Positions 10,972-22,483 of a stretch of 64,000 nucleotides of DNA are shown here, one piece after another. Origin of the DNA: Lamellibrachia satsuma (Eukaryota; Annelida; Polychaeta; Sabellida; Siboglinidae); NCBI GenBank assembly GCA_033239005.1, contig BSQZ01000006.1, positions 8,941,662 through 9,005,661 on the forward strand. The letters run 5' to 3'. Made by a program: the position numbers and the translations under genes. The notes beneath the pieces were generated by a model, which saw nothing but the letters and a program-made list of their open reading frames with translations, was not told the origin of the DNA and made no database searches. Numbering within the stretch: the stretch's first letter is position 1; every line of letters starts with the position of its first letter.

Positions 10972-11187
10972 TGTTACGTATAACTGTACAGATGATACGT
11001 TACATAAGTCCACATCCACGTATAACTGTACAGATGATACGTTACATAAGTCCACATTCACGTATAACTGTACAGATGATACGTTACATAAGTCCACATC
11101 CACGTATAACTGTACAGATGATACGTTACATAAGTCCACATCCACGTATAACTGTACAGATGATACGTTACATAATTGCACATCCAC
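10972..11187. repeat. 42-bp tandem repeat, 5 copies
   Basis: Unit acgtataactgtacagatga + tacgttacataagtccacat + cc. The length is 14 codons, so a plus frame (10934-11200) repeats TYNCTDDTLHKSTS. Substitutions between copies are few (one ttcacg versus tccacg, last copy diverged). Probably a recent non-coding array; a small repetitive secreted peptide cannot be excluded, but there is no signal sequence. Confidence 0.95.
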
Positions 11188-11555
11188 ACAGCACACGTGA
11201 ATACAGCATAGTCAGACATTGATATTTTTTAGCTTTTTTACCTTATCAAATTGAATGATATACATACACCTAAACTTCTACAACACTAATTGTAGGTAAT
11301 TTACAAATTACTTGACAAGCAACTACCAGAATATTTAATGATACATGCACAACTTTGATATTCGTTAATACTATGCTCATTAAAGAAATTGTTTGTTTAT
11401 TACAAGAGCCAATGATGAACAAGCAACAAAATATATCAGACATAACACAACATCTGGAGACAGTTGAAACGATACTCCAAATGTTGTCATTGGTAACATG
11501 CCTTTACACACGAACCCTGTGGTTTATTGTGCTTAATGACTCTGCTTTGTTGCAC

Positions 11556-11622
11556 CTCTGAGCTCAGGTTCCTGAGGATATTGGCGCTATAGAAGTTAAT
11601 TATTATTATTATTATTAATGCA
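11556..11622 (+). repeat. SINE/LINE 3' tail fragment ending in (ATT)n
   Basis: ttgttgcacctctgagctca, then cctgaggatattggcgctat, then agaagtt and (att)n. A second copy is at 58893-58965 (ttgttgcgccactgagctcg, ccgaggatatcggcgccaaa, gaagtc, (att)n). Shared words plus the ATT run identify a retroposon tail of the kind found in CR1/L2-like elements and their SINEs. Confidence 0.75.
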
Positions 11623-13870
11623 ACATTAAAAGCTATTATATTAGAACGTTTGTCAATCTTAAACATAAAATACATCAAATTAGATATAAATGAAACATGT
11701 ATGTAAACATATTATATATTTTTATTTTCTCTTTTAGTTTTACGCACGAAAACGTTGCTCTATTACCCGTGCATAGTACTTATATTTGCTACAGTTTTGT
11801 CGGGCCAGTTCAAACTCACCTGGGCCGGTTCAAAATAGAACTGGATCAGTTAAAAAATCTTCGCATCTTAATATTTTGCTAATTTCAGACACTGCAAATA
11901 TATTTGATTACAACATGTTTGAAAGTGTGTATATATAGCTATATAATTTCAATAATAAAACAATTTCACCAAAAAATATAGCATGTTAAATAAAGGTTTC
12001 CCAAACATGAATGTAATAATATGTATTTTTAGTTACCCTATCTCGCTGCCGGTTTCGATAGGCAGACCTGATGAATTCGCTCGTAGACGGAACGATAGCA
12101 GTCAGAGTAACACTAGCGCTGACAACCGTTGTGAGGCCCGAGCGGCGTGGTCGTCGATGCAAGTATCGCTGTCTCCGTTCGGTGCTTCAGATTGATGACA
12201 TCAGCATAGCATCCACTACTGGGAATAATGTTGGCACAGCACCCTTTTAAAAGCGATATTAGCACCAGTATGACCCTGACCGATGACTACCATCTTCTCC
12301 GCGTCGCGATCGAAACAAGTTTTCTAGAAGTGAGCCGAGCAAAGCCAGCTGTGTTTCGACGGAAAGTTGTCTGGGCGTTTTATTTTCGCGAGCCATTTCT
12401 TTAGCAAAGTCGGCTCCGTTGGGAACCTAAACCAACCACATCTTGCTCTGCTGAATGACGCACAATAAACCGTTGCGATGCTCGCTTCTAAACAACTGCT
12501 ATCGCTGTCAACGGTGCAACAAATAACTGGAAAGTCCCAGTCTCGGGCGGGAAAATATGCATAACCGAAGCAGGCCGGTGTAGGACAGAGTATTATTTGG
12601 AATTATTAATTAATTGAATTATGATGAATTTTTCGGTGTTGTTGAGATGGAAATATATATAAGATACAATATAATATGATTTCAAGCCATCGTTGTTGTT
12701 ATTCCCTTTAACGCTACGTAGTGTGAACGAATCTGCTGTCAGGGCGAACACCTGCGCCGCGGTTCACCATTCTGAAACTAATTGGATAATCGTCCGTCGT
12801 ATGTGGGCCAATGAACGCTTACAATCGGGTCGATGCGTGTGGCATTTCGGAAACGTCGAAACTTGTATTGTCAAGCATATTGCGCCCCAGTCACGCGATA
12901 ATTGTGATTTATGTCCTACCAGCAGAGCTCGTGCCAACACGTGCGGGATATGCGCGTCAAGCCCGGCGCAGCCCATGCTCGGCGGGTCGACTCGACACCC
13001 GAATTAGACCACACTTCTAGTTCGGTTAGCCGGATACAAGCCGACACAGTACGACACTGGTCTGGGACGTTTCGCAACTGGTTGTTGAAATGGTGCTGAA
13101 ACCTAGAGGGGATGCAATTGTCACGTTCGTGTTTAGCGATGGCATTACCTGCAAAACATTTGGACGAACGTGTCACGCTTTGATTAATTGCCCTGGCTTT
13201 CGGGCGGGATCGCCCTGGGGCGTTTTCATCCCACGCGTTGTAATGACAGCTAATTGAACGGTGTGTTTCCACTCAGCCGGGACATCGACCCCACGCCCGC
13301 GCACCATCGCATTCCCGGGATGGAAGCAGGATGGAAGCAGTTCTTGCAACTTGTAAAATTATTTTTGAACAGGGATAATGGCATATTTGAGGACTATGAC
13401 ATAAATACTGTACTCAGAATTCTGGTGGCTGGCTGTGAACTCATGGGTGTATCAGTGACTGTAGGATCCCCTGCGCATGAAGACATGTAATTGTTTTCTA
13501 CGCCATTTAATGGGGTGCATCATGTATGTTGATTTTTTTCTGGAGAAAAAAATTACAGAAGTTGACGCATTTTGTCCAGCAGTTTGATGAAATAATTTAT
13601 ATGAACATAGTTGATTTTCAGAAAATTCAAAATATAGATTTGCAAACAGCATTAAAAAAAACGTTAACATTGCCGCCAACGGGGACATAAATAATGACCC
13701 GTCCCCATGTCACCTTATTCAGTGGAAGCTTCGAATGATTTATGCAACTTATTCCTTAATGGGAAGAGCTGGCAAGACAGGCTGTGTCGTGTCCTGGGAG
13801 ATTTGTCTGTGTTAGGGCATATAGGACGGCGGCCAGGAGCACTCTGACAAGATACCATTGTCATTAAACA
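11623..13870. other. No recognisable feature
   Basis: 2.2 kb of unique sequence, AT-rich to ~12.0 kb and closer to balanced afterwards. Overlapping frames on both strands at 12.7-13.3 kb reflect the lower AT content, with no conserved motif. Confidence 0.4.
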
Positions 13871-13875
13871 CTTGA

Positions 13876-13972
13876 AAGTGTGTGTGTGTGCGCGCGCGCG
13901 TGCGTGCGTGCGTGCGTGTGTGGGGGGGGGGGGCGCACGCATGTGGGTGTATGAATGCGTGCGTGCGCGCGT
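13876..13972. repeat. (GT)n/(GCGT)n microsatellite with G-run
   Basis: gtgtgtgtgtgcgcgcgcgc, then cgtgcgtg, then an uninterrupted run of about 12 G (13921-13933). Another run of about 13 G is at 14110-14123. Confidence 0.95.
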
Positions 13973-14302
13973 ATCTGATGCATTCTGGTCATGGTTTGAA
14001 CTTGAAGTAGTAATTTGATGGTTTTGCTGATACAGGACTTCTTCAAGTGCTACAGAAAATCTTGTGCAGAGATGGCGTCGGTATTCTGATGTGAAGTGGT
14101 GATGTGTGACGGGGGGGGGGGGGAGGTGGGACAAACCAGCATCTGAACAAACGTAGAACAAACATAATAGCAGCGTATTCGGAAAAACGGCTAAAACATG
14201 CACTTGGACATGTTTGACAGTATGTGTTTTGTTGTAAAACTGGTAAATTACTTCAGAGTCAATTTGGTTTAAAAAAAATTGAAAAACATAATACGCCAGT
14301 CG

Positions 14303-14368
14303 TTGTAGTCGCTGTACTCGTTGTAGTCGTTGTAGTCGTTGTAGTCGTTATAGTCGTTATAGTCATTT
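14303..14368. repeat. 9-bp tandem repeat (gttgtagtc)
   Basis: About seven copies of gttgtagtc, drifting to gttatagtc at the right end. Confidence 0.95.
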
Positions 14369-14369
14369 C

Positions 14370-15212
14370 AATATTTCATTATTTCCGGTCTCCCTGAGTG
14401 CCATGCGAATACAAATCATATAGGCATCATTTTACAGAGTAATAGTTACTAATCATAAGATAAATGTTTCCCTACCAAATTATATATAAATTTAGTATGT
14501 GGACATAAATCCTAAAACGGCTTACACAATCACAACACAGTGTATAGAGAGGCACATTACACATAATATTACAATCGAAATTGCATCTAATTTCGCACGT
14601 TAGTCTCAACTATTTCAACTGAGTTAAGGTCGCAACTTCTCGTGTTTCCATGGTGACTGCACGCCACATCATTGCACCGGAATAGAAAATGTCTTTTTGC
14701 CCATTTCGGAAGCGCACTGTACGCGCATAAAACATTCCGTTTGAATAGTTTCTTGTCGCGGTCCCGAGCTTGGAACTAGAAAACAATAATAAATTATTAG
14801 GTAGAAACGCTAGCAAAAATGCCAATCCTCCGGACGGGGAACTTGGTAGTCTGGGTTAACCGAATTTTAGGATACACAGAAATATCCCTCTGTGTATTGG
14901 TGCTGCCAGTCAGTATATTGATAACTTCTTGAAATTGCTACGTAATACTATAAGTCCATGGTAATACTGATCGTTATAGGAATGTCTAACGAAAGAAAAG
15001 ACGCATAACGTTGTCAACAGTTGTACGTAACTGTTGGTTTAGCGTTGCGGACAATTGTACATTAATTACTCCTACTGATAATTCGATTGTTCGTAGAAAG
15101 GGTAACAGCAGGGAGAATTTCGATAAAAATGAACTGAGACGACCCGACCGCGGGGTTGTAGACGAATCCCCGAAAGTTCGCACCCGAGATACAAAGCGTC
15201 TAAGACGAGTAG
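14370..15212. other. No recognisable feature
   Basis: Unique sequence with a short inverted repeat at 14872-14902 (ggatacacagaaatatccctctgtgtatt). No coding resemblance. Confidence 0.4.
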
Positions 15213-15336
15213 CATAACATCCATACATACATAACATCCATACATACATAACATCCATACATACATAACATCCATACATACATGCATAACATCCATACAT
15301 ACATAACATCCATACATACATAACATCCATACATAC
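15213..15336. repeat. 17-bp tandem repeat (ataacatccatacatac)
   Basis: Seven units, one carrying an extra atgc. The minus strand reads as a chance frame of MYGCYVCMD-like repeats. Confidence 0.95.
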
Positions 15337-15661
15337 TCACGGTGGATTACATTAAGGTATAATTCTAAAAGATGAAGGCGCTGCGTGAAGACGGTCCCGG
15401 CTGGACGGGGGACAACGAAGGACGGGGGACGGGGGACAACGAAGCGAGCGTCACACATCTGTACAATCGCGTTGTCATTAATCACTCGAGCCTTCTATCG
15501 CACGATGATGAATGACTGTAAACTAGTATTTCTATAGAACACTATCGTATATGACCGTGACAAGGCAATGATGAATAGGCCGTCCAATGTGTGCATCATT
15601 CATTCATTGACAAGATAGTGGAACCGTGGGTGACAATCAATGGTCCGCACAGTAACATGTG

Positions 15662-16412
15662 CAGTGACTAACTGTCGGATCTTTGAGTGACAGTCTATGT
15701 TACTGATGTTACTGATGTTACTGATGCTACAGGTGTAGACAGTGACTAACTGTCGGATCTTTGAGTGACAGTCTATGTTTCTGATGCTACAGGTGTAAAC
15801 AGTGACTAACAGTCGGAACTTTGAGTGACAGTCTATGTTACTGATGCTACAGGTGTAGACAGTGACTAACTGTCGGATCTTTGAGTGACAGTCTATGTTA
15901 CTGATGCTACAGGTGTAGACAGTGACTATACAGTCGGAACTTCTAGTGACAGTCTATGTTACTGATGCTACAGGTGTAGACAGTGACTAAAAGTCGGAAC
16001 TTTGAGTGACAGTCTATGTTACTGATGCTACAGGTGTAGACAGTGACTATACAGTCAGAACTTTGAGTGAGAGTCTATGTTACTGATGCTACAGATGTAG
16101 ACAGTGACTATACAGTCGGACCTTTGAGTGACAGTCTATGTTACTGATGCTACAGGTGTAGACAGTGACTATACAGTCGGAACTTTGAGTGACAGTCTAT
16201 GTTACTGGTGCTACAGGTGTAGACAGTGACTATACAGTCGGAACTTTGAGTGACAGTCTATGTTACTGATGCTACAGGTGTAGACAGTGACTATACAGTC
16301 GGAACTTTGAGTGATAGTCTATGTTACTGATGCTACAGGTGTAGACAGTGACTATACAGTCGGAATTTTGAGTGACAGTCTATGTTACTGATGCTACAGT
16401 TGTAGACACTGA
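15662..16412. repeat. 60/61-bp tandem repeat, ~12 copies
   Basis: Unit runs gactaactgtcggatctttg, agtgacagtctatgttactg, atgctacaggtgtagacagt. Left copies have gactaactg and right copies gactatacag, so two sub-families occupy the two halves. The first unit carries an internal triplication of ttactgatg (15695-15725). Confidence 0.97.
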
Positions 16413-17105
16413 GGCGTAGAGGCGTGACAGTCTATGGCTTTTCTCTCCGACGCTTTCTCTTCTCCGTCCACATCTCGTGTTTTCTCTCTTCTGCCTTCCT
16501 GCTGCCACTCCGTACAACTTGATGATGCCACTTTGCAAAGTATACGTTATATTCCTAGCTTAGTAACGCACATATTGTTACTAAAACTTTGTCGTCTGAG
16601 ATTTTGCGGATCTAGAACGCAGTTAAATACATCTGACTATTCCAACAGCCAACAAATACGTCCACTGGGGCGGGCGCGAAAAAATACTATAACTATTTGT
16701 TATTCATACAATATCATAAACATCACGAAGGTGCATATACAACAATGCCACGACGTGGTGCTAACTTCACAATTCAGGCATAATCTAACACCCTGATTTA
16801 TATCAAACTATCCATATTGTAATAACTACAACAGCGGAACTTTGCCTAATTTGTCGTCATGCTGAGGCAGAGGTCATTCCATTGGCTGGCAAGGAGCTCT
16901 TGAGCAATTATTTGCCTATTAGTAATAAAGGTAATATCGTTCTGGAGAGGTAACCGTGATTTCAAGGGCCTCCCTGCCTTGCTAAAACGACCCCCAGGAG
17001 ATCAATTATTTAGTGTGTGGCCCGTCCACGTTGGTCTGCTGGCGCCCTGGTCGTGTACGAGCTATTTCGCCACCGTGTATACAACATTCTATCCGTTTGA
17101 TTTGA
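16413..17105. other. No recognisable feature
   Basis: Unique sequence. The frame at 16434-16796 is not supported by any motif. Confidence 0.4.
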
Positions 17106-17109
17106 TTTT

Positions 17110-17463
17110 TGTTGGTTTCGCAACGTTTAATTGGGCGCGGTAGTAAAAGGGCGCGTTCTTTTATAGCGTGGTATCCATACCTTGGAACTGTTCAAAGCAC
17201 TTTACACTTCACCCCCTGACAGACCTGTTCATTCCAACGCCAACTCGACTTCCCTGGGAAGTATACAGCCACACTGCAATTACTGCGCGAAGACTATTCG
17301 TTTACATGTCCACCTCTACCTGTATCCAGGTACTCATTTACACAGCTGAGTGAACTGTGGCAACGTGGGGTGAACGAATCTGCCAATGCTTCAAACCGCA
17401 GCAAGAGGATTATAACGTCTTCATTGGGAGTCTGATGTTCTAACCGCGACGCCACCACGCCCC
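17110..17463 (-). mobile_element. tRNA-derived SINE (family R4), near full length
   Basis: Read on the minus strand it has the three parts of a SINE. The head 17463-17376 begins ggggcgtggtggcgtcgcgg with ttagaac and contains ggtttgaagca (17397-17387), in the positions of the A box and B box of the tRNA-type internal RNA polymerase III promoter. A central part has cagttcactcagctgtgtaa then atgagtacctgg, resembling the conserved core shared by several invertebrate SINE families. The 3' part has ttggaatgaacaggtctgtc, aagtgtaaagtgctttgaac and acgctataaaagaacgcgcc, a tail of the LINE-mobilised kind. Copies of the 3' part are at 17860-17950, 36050-36190 and 63636-63850. The tRNA of origin is not clear. 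Confidence 0.75.
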
Positions 17464-17474
17464 AGTGCACTGCT

Positions 17475-17625
17475 CACAATGCGGATCGGGCTGCGAGACA
17501 GTGGAAGTTGTTGGTCCCTTCTACCTGATGTATATGCCAGGGGAAGTTAAAGATCCCACGCAGGGAAATTGAAAAATGTGATGGACCCTCAGAGCCAAGG
17601 GTCTCGATCTACAAAAAAAATATAT
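17475..17625 (+). repeat. Possible second SINE-like segment
   Basis: Contains gggctgcgagacagtggaag and aggggaagttaaagatccca, words I associate with retroposon sequence in marine invertebrates. It has no second copy in this window, so the call rests on recollection rather than on comparison here. Confidence 0.3.
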
Positions 17626-17704
17626 ACGGGCGCTGCATCATAGCTACTGTCAAAAACGTGCTCTGACAATGGAATGGATATCGTATAGCAGAGACGACAC
17701 ATTA

Positions 17705-17760
17705 TCATTAGTAGTAGTATTATCATCACCAACATCATCGTCATCATCATCATCATTACT
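17705..17760. repeat. Imperfect trinucleotide tract (agt/atc)n
   Basis: tagtagtagtattatcatca and catcgtcatcatcatcatca. Confidence 0.85.
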
Positions 17761-17859
17761 CTGCTGTATAAGTGAATACGCGGCTGTAGAAAGTGGTGGA
17801 AGTGTATGAACGGATACCTTTTGTGCAATAATGTTAGCGTGACCTAAATGCTTCCCATA

Positions 17860-17950
17860 GTAGTTGAGGTGTTATTGGAATGAACAAGTCTCCCAGGAAT
17901 GCGCAGTGTTTCGAGCAATCCAAAGGACCGTGTAGCGCGCAATATCAGAC
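17860..17950 (+). repeat. SINE R4, 3' part, opposite orientation
   Basis: ttggaatgaacaagtctccc, gcgcagtgtttcgagcaatc and gtagcgcgcaatat follow the order of the R4 3' part. Upstream words (17815-17870) also match. With the minus-strand SINE at 17110-17463 this makes an inverted pair about 0.6 kb apart. Confidence 0.6.
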
Positions 17951-18845
17951 ATTAATCATGCGCATTAAAATCGAGCCACAAACTTTTTCACAGTAGTTAG
18001 GGGTCAGACCACAACTAACACCTCCTGTCGATAATTTAATGCATACGCATTCGCAACCTGTTTTAATTAACAGGAATTAACTAAATCAGTACTTTTAAAA
18101 TAGCTGCCCTCTGGCCCTGAGATTGTGATGTGAAGACACGCAGGTTTCTTGTTGGTGATGTTTTCGTCCAGAAACTCGGGAATACTATTTGATAACAAAA
18201 AAACCTTTATACAGCAAGCACGTTTTCAACATGAATTATGGCAACATGCATGTCGTATTAACCAAACGTGTTCAACGTGTTAGCAACATGATGACAGCAG
18301 ACGTCTGAATTAACAACACATGTGCAACGATGTGTAGCTCATAAATGGCACGTCTGAAATGAAGAACTAACAAGACATTGTAATTGGCTAAAGTAATGTA
18401 ACTTTCTTCTTATCTATGTCGAGTTATATCAATCCAAAGGGCTGACGCACCTACAATAATACAACTGCTTACAACGTTAAACGATCCGTGCCCTTTCGGC
18501 GAGCTGTACAATTAATGCCAATTCAAATGTCGGCATCTCACTGGCATGACAGTCAAGATTAATTTCCCAAAGAATGCGCGCTGATTGTACGGTGCAATAA
18601 AGCGAACGCGAGCGGGTTGCGTAGTTCATTAACGCTTGTCAACGTCCATAGAACGAATAAAATGAAATCAGTATCGCGACAATCCGTAACGAGACGATGA
18701 AGCCGTGTGTGAAATGTACACCAACGAACGACCTTTCTTGCGGAAAACGGATTATTCGTACAACAAAAGTGCGAACAGATCCTACACACGGTGCGAAATA
18801 AGTGACTGAGATGGCCGACTGACTTTACGATTTCGCCAACCCGAA
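17951..18845. other. No recognisable feature
   Basis: Unique sequence. The minus-strand frame at 18559-18864 lacks recognisable domains. Confidence 0.4.
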
Positions 18846-18890
18846 CGTGTGTGTGTGCGTGCATGCGTGCGCGCGTGCGTGCGTGTGAAT
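18846..18890. repeat. (GT)n/(GCGT)n microsatellite
   Basis: gtgtgtgtgtgcgtgcatgc followed by gtgcgcgcgtgcgtgcgtg. Confidence 0.9.
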
Positions 18891-19012
18891 AAGTAAGTAT
18901 TGTCTACCGTTAAGTGTATAGGGCCCACCGGTGTCTGGACACGTCCCGACGCTCACCATTCCAATTTCATCAACGGGCGAATAGTACAGGGCACATCATG
19001 CTCATCAGCCTT

Positions 19013-19228
19013 GGTAGGCAGGTGATCTAACGGAGGAAACCCTGACAGAAACCTCGTACGGAGTGATGCCCCGAAGGTGGTCTGATGTCAACCTTGCTAT
19101 CCTAATGATAGCTGCTGCTGCCAAGCTGGTGCCAAATGTACTGCACTGCATTCCATTGACTCTACCAGTGAAGCAGAGAGGGGGTCCTGACGACTGGCCA
19201 ACCCAGGATCTCCTCACACTTCTTAAGA
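19013..19228 (+). repeat. Dispersed repeat RA, copy 1
   Basis: ggtaggcaggtgatctaacg, tgccccgaaggtggtctgat, caagctggtgccaaatgtac and tgcactgcattccattgact match 34719-34925 in order. Both copies carry a plus frame with PRRxSDVxLA and LVPxVLxCIPL, so the ancestor may have been coding, perhaps the 3' part of the LINE whose C-terminus follows directly in the same frame. Confidence 0.65.
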
Positions 19229-19230
19229 GG

Positions 19231-19285
19231 AAACTGTTTGTGTGTGTTTGTGTGCGTGCGTGCGTGTGCGTGTGCGCGCGCGTGT
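19231..19285. repeat. (GT)n/(GCGT)n microsatellite inside a LINE remnant
   Basis: tgtgtgtgtttgtgtgcgtg followed by cgtgcgtgtgcgtgtgcgcg. The surrounding plus frame stays open through it. Confidence 0.95.
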
Positions 19286-19563
19286 CTGCTGTCACTTTGA
19301 GTGTGAAGAATAGAGGCAGGTTGAACAGTATTGTCAATAGGGGAAGTAAGGTTGTAGGAGTGAGACAGACTGGACTAAGTGAGCCGTATGAGAAAAGAAC
19401 CATGAGAAAGGGTTTACAAATCATGAGTGACTTGTGTCACATCCTTTCACAGTACTACGAGACACTACCATCAGGCAGGAGACTAAGAGCTTTCACTGCA
19501 AAGAAGGCGAAGACACTGAACAGTTTTGTTCCAATGTCCATCAAGATTATCAAGAAATCTTAA
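19286..19563 (+). pseudogene. LINE C-terminal fragment (L2/Rex-like RT protein)
   Basis: The plus frame ending at 19563 reads RLNSIVNRGSKVVGVRQTGL, YEKRTMRKGLQIM, then LPSGRRLRAF and NSFVPMSIKIIKKS with a stop. This is the conserved end of many LINE RT proteins (LNxIVxxxSKIxG ... LPSGRRFRxP ... NSFxPxAIxxLN). The RT core is not present upstream, where a microsatellite and repeat RA occur instead. Very AT-rich DNA follows to 19780. Not functional. Confidence 0.7.
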
Positions 19564-19954
19564 ATTATTTGAACGGAGCCAGTCTATAATTTAGTGGGTA
19601 TATTATTTATATAGAGTAAATTATTTTGTTTCATGTAGTCACTGAGTAATAATGTATAAACTTTATCCATTGCTTGCCTTGTATATATTTTAAATATATT
19701 TCATAATACTTAATAATGTTAATAATCTGTCTATTTAAAAATTTATATTTATTGTATATCTTTTATTTCTCCTTGTCACCACCACCATCAGCAATGTACG
19801 AGCGAGAGGAGATGAATGTGTGGGATATGAACGTATGAGATATGAGATATGAGTCGTATTTATTCCTAATGTTACTGCCTATGTACTGTTTTATGTACTG
19901 TTTTCATGTATTTTATATGAACAAAAAACATAGTTCTCTTTTGAGAAATTCATA
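19564..19954. other. AT-rich spacer
   Basis: Possible LINE 3' UTR, then a small caccaccacc run (19779-19790) and gatatgaga duplications (19826-19852). No gene. Confidence 0.4.
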
Positions 19955-20094
19955 TATACATATATACATATATACATACGTACATACATACATACATGCA
20001 TGCATGTATGTATGTATGCAAGTATGCATGCATGCATGTTTGTACATGTGTTTGCATGTATGTATGTATGCATGCATGCATACATACAAGTATA
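19955..20094. repeat. (CATA)n/(TGCA)n/(TGTA)n microsatellite
   Basis: Alternating catacata, tgcatgca and tgtatgta blocks with inverted symmetry around 20000-20050. Confidence 0.95.
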
Positions 20095-20540
20095 AATGCC
20101 GACAACCGTCCACGGTTTCACGCATCTGCAAATCCATACGTTTATTCAACAATCAATTCATCAAGTCGAGCTCTCTTCAACCCACGCCACAGGCACCGCC
20201 CACTAACTCTAATTCCCTATGGCCAGATTAAGTGTCGCAGTGTTATCGAATAAGCAATAAATTAGTACCCAGCCCAAGGGCGACTCTGTCAATAACAAAG
20301 CCTCTGGCACGGGGGAGGGGCCAAATGTAAAGACGTGACGTGGACACCGAACGAAGGAATGTCGCGCACAGAAAGATTGGCTCGGAGGAGTTAGACATAT
20401 GATACGTGCACTTCGGTAACACAGCTTGATTCGTTTTACCCTGGATGGACACGTGTTATGAATGTTTTGGTTTTGGCTTAATTTTTGTAATGTTTCCCCA
20501 TCTTCCCGTTGCGCCGTTACATGGCATCACGGGTGACTAG

Positions 20541-21575
20541 GTGTGCCCCTTGGCATCCCTCTTGGCCTTCCCCACTGGCCTCCCTTTTGGCCTCCCCCTT
20601 GGCATCCCCCTTGGCATTCCTATTGGTCTCCCCCTTGGCCCTCCCCTTGGCCTTCCCCTTGGGCTTCCCCTTGGCCTCCTCCTTGGTCTCCCCCTTGGCC
20701 TCCCCTTGGTCTCCCCCTTGGCATCCCCCTTGGCATTCCTATTGGTCTCCCCCTTGGCCTCCCCTTGGCCTTCCCCTTGGCCTCCCCTTGGTCTCCCCCT
20801 TGGCCTTCCCCTTGGCCTCCTCCTTGGCCTCCCCTTGGCCTCCCCTTGGTCTCCCCTTGGCCTCCCCTTGGCCTCCCTTGGCCTCCTCCTTGGCCTCCCC
20901 TTGGCCTCCCCTTGGCCTACCCTTGGCCTCCTCCTTGGCCTCCCCTTGGCCTCCCCCTTGGCCTACCCTTGGCCTCCTCCTTGGCCTCCCCTTGGCCTCC
21001 CCTTGGCCTACCCTTGGCCTCCCCTTTGGCCTCCCCACTGGCCTCCTCCTTGGCCTCCCCCTTGGCCTCCTCCCCTTGGCCTTCCCTTGGCCTCCCTTGG
21101 CCTCCCCTTGGCCTCCTCCTTGGCCTCCCCTTGGCCTCCCCTTGGCCTACCCTTGGCCTCCCCTTGGCCTCCTCCTTGGCCTCCCCTTGGCCTCCCCCTT
21201 GGCCTACCCATGGCCTCCTCCTTGGCCTCCCTTGGCATTCCCCTTGGCCTACTCCCCCTTGGCACTCCCCTTGGCCTCCCCTTGGCCTCCTCTTGGCTTC
21301 CCCTTGGCCTCCCCTTGGCTTCCCCTTGGCCTTCTCCTTGGTCTCCCCATTGGCCTCCCCTTGGCCTCCCCTTGGCCTCTCCTTGGCCTCCCCTTGGCCT
21401 CTCCCTTGGTCTCCCCTTGGTCTCCCCTTGGTCTCCCCCTTGGCCTCCCCTTGGCCTCCCCCTTGGCCTCCCCCTTGGTCTCCCCCTTGGCCTCCCCTTG
21501 GCCTCCCCCTTGGTCTCCCCCTTGGTCTCCCCCTTGGCCTCCCCTTGGCCTCCCCCTTGGTCTCCCCCTTGGCAT
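20541..21575. repeat. 1.03-kb minisatellite (ccccttggcctc)n
   Basis: About 80 short units of cccttggcctccc in lengths of 12-15 bp, with tggtctccc, tggcctacc and tggcattcc variants. Long frames are open on both strands (Pro/Leu/Trp-rich on plus; Gly/Lys/Arg/Glu-rich on minus). These are consequences of the unit, not evidence of protein. Strong strand asymmetry: C/T on plus, G/A on minus, except for the tgg. Confidence 0.97.
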
Positions 21576-21984
21576 ATAGACCATTGACGACTCCTTCCCA
21601 CTGGACACGGTTGGCTGGCATTCATGCAGTTATTTCCACCTCGGCCTTCCTCTTTTCCTTTGTTTGCCCTGAGGGTTCCAAGTTAGGGCCTGATGGGGGT
21701 AAAAAACATTACATACAAAACACTGGAATTGTTGCAACGGGATTTGTCTCAACATACATAATGAATTACCTCGTTATCGCATTTATAAACGTATTAACCA
21801 TAATTTCTTGTTTACAAAGACACACCAGTGTCCACAGTTTTGCACAGTGATATCTCATTAGCAGACAATAAAGTTCACGTGGGTTCCATTTTATCGACAC
21901 AAGGAATATCAAGTCGGCGTCACCAATGCGCCCGCCAGACCGAGGAGATAACCGCCGCCCGCAGCAGCTGCGAAGTCGCGGTTT

Positions 21985-22350
21985 AGGAGTCAGACCACTG
22001 TTGAGAATTGCATTGGTGGCCATGCTAACGTTTTGTCTGATTATAAGAAAACGTGTCCACTAAAAATTCTGAAACTTTTTCACAGCAACTGCCATCATCT
22101 CATTGACATGCTGAGCAAGTTTTATCAAAATCTCATACTTCCAGCTCTTTTAAAACGCCACGACGTGCGATGCCCATAAATTTTGACAAAAATAGCCATG
22201 TATTCATGCGCTCACGTGGCACATAGCAGAAACATTCCCATAAATCCCTCCGCCTGTTAAACTCTCAAACAAATGCACAATTTCACAGCCAATAGCTTCT
22301 ATAAACAAACCTGTGAATATGCCTGCTCAATTGCACTTATGTCACATCAT
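21985..22350 (+). repeat. Dispersed repeat R2, copy 1
   Basis: gattataagaaaacgtgtcc, aaaaattctgaaactttttc and catcatctcattgacatgct match 26065-26150. Further on, cattcccataaatccctccg and ttcacagccaatagcttcta match 26246-26310. Two thirds of positions agree by eye. No intact frame is shared. Confidence 0.75.
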
Positions 22351-22483
22351 ATGAATTCTTTAAACTCACATAATTATCTCAATTTAATACGTCCTACATT
22401 CGTGCGCAACAATAAACAGGAAGGTCAACAGTGGCCTTTAGCGGAAAGCGTTGACCAACTTCCAATTCAGCATTTCGGAATCG

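Noticed and set aside
10934..11200. Secreted peptide precursor with 14-residue repeats
   Set aside because: Another frame of the same array and one on the opposite strand are equally open; no signal peptide or dibasic processing sites.
12693..13272. Coding exons on either strand
   Set aside because: Overlapping frames on both strands reflect lower AT content; no motif, no repeat, no credible splice pair.
20509..21850. Pro/Trp/Leu-rich or Gly/Arg/Lys-rich (collagen- or histone-like) proteins
   Set aside because: They arise from the CCCCTTGGCCTC array in every frame; no signal peptide, Gly-X-Y periodicity or exon structure.
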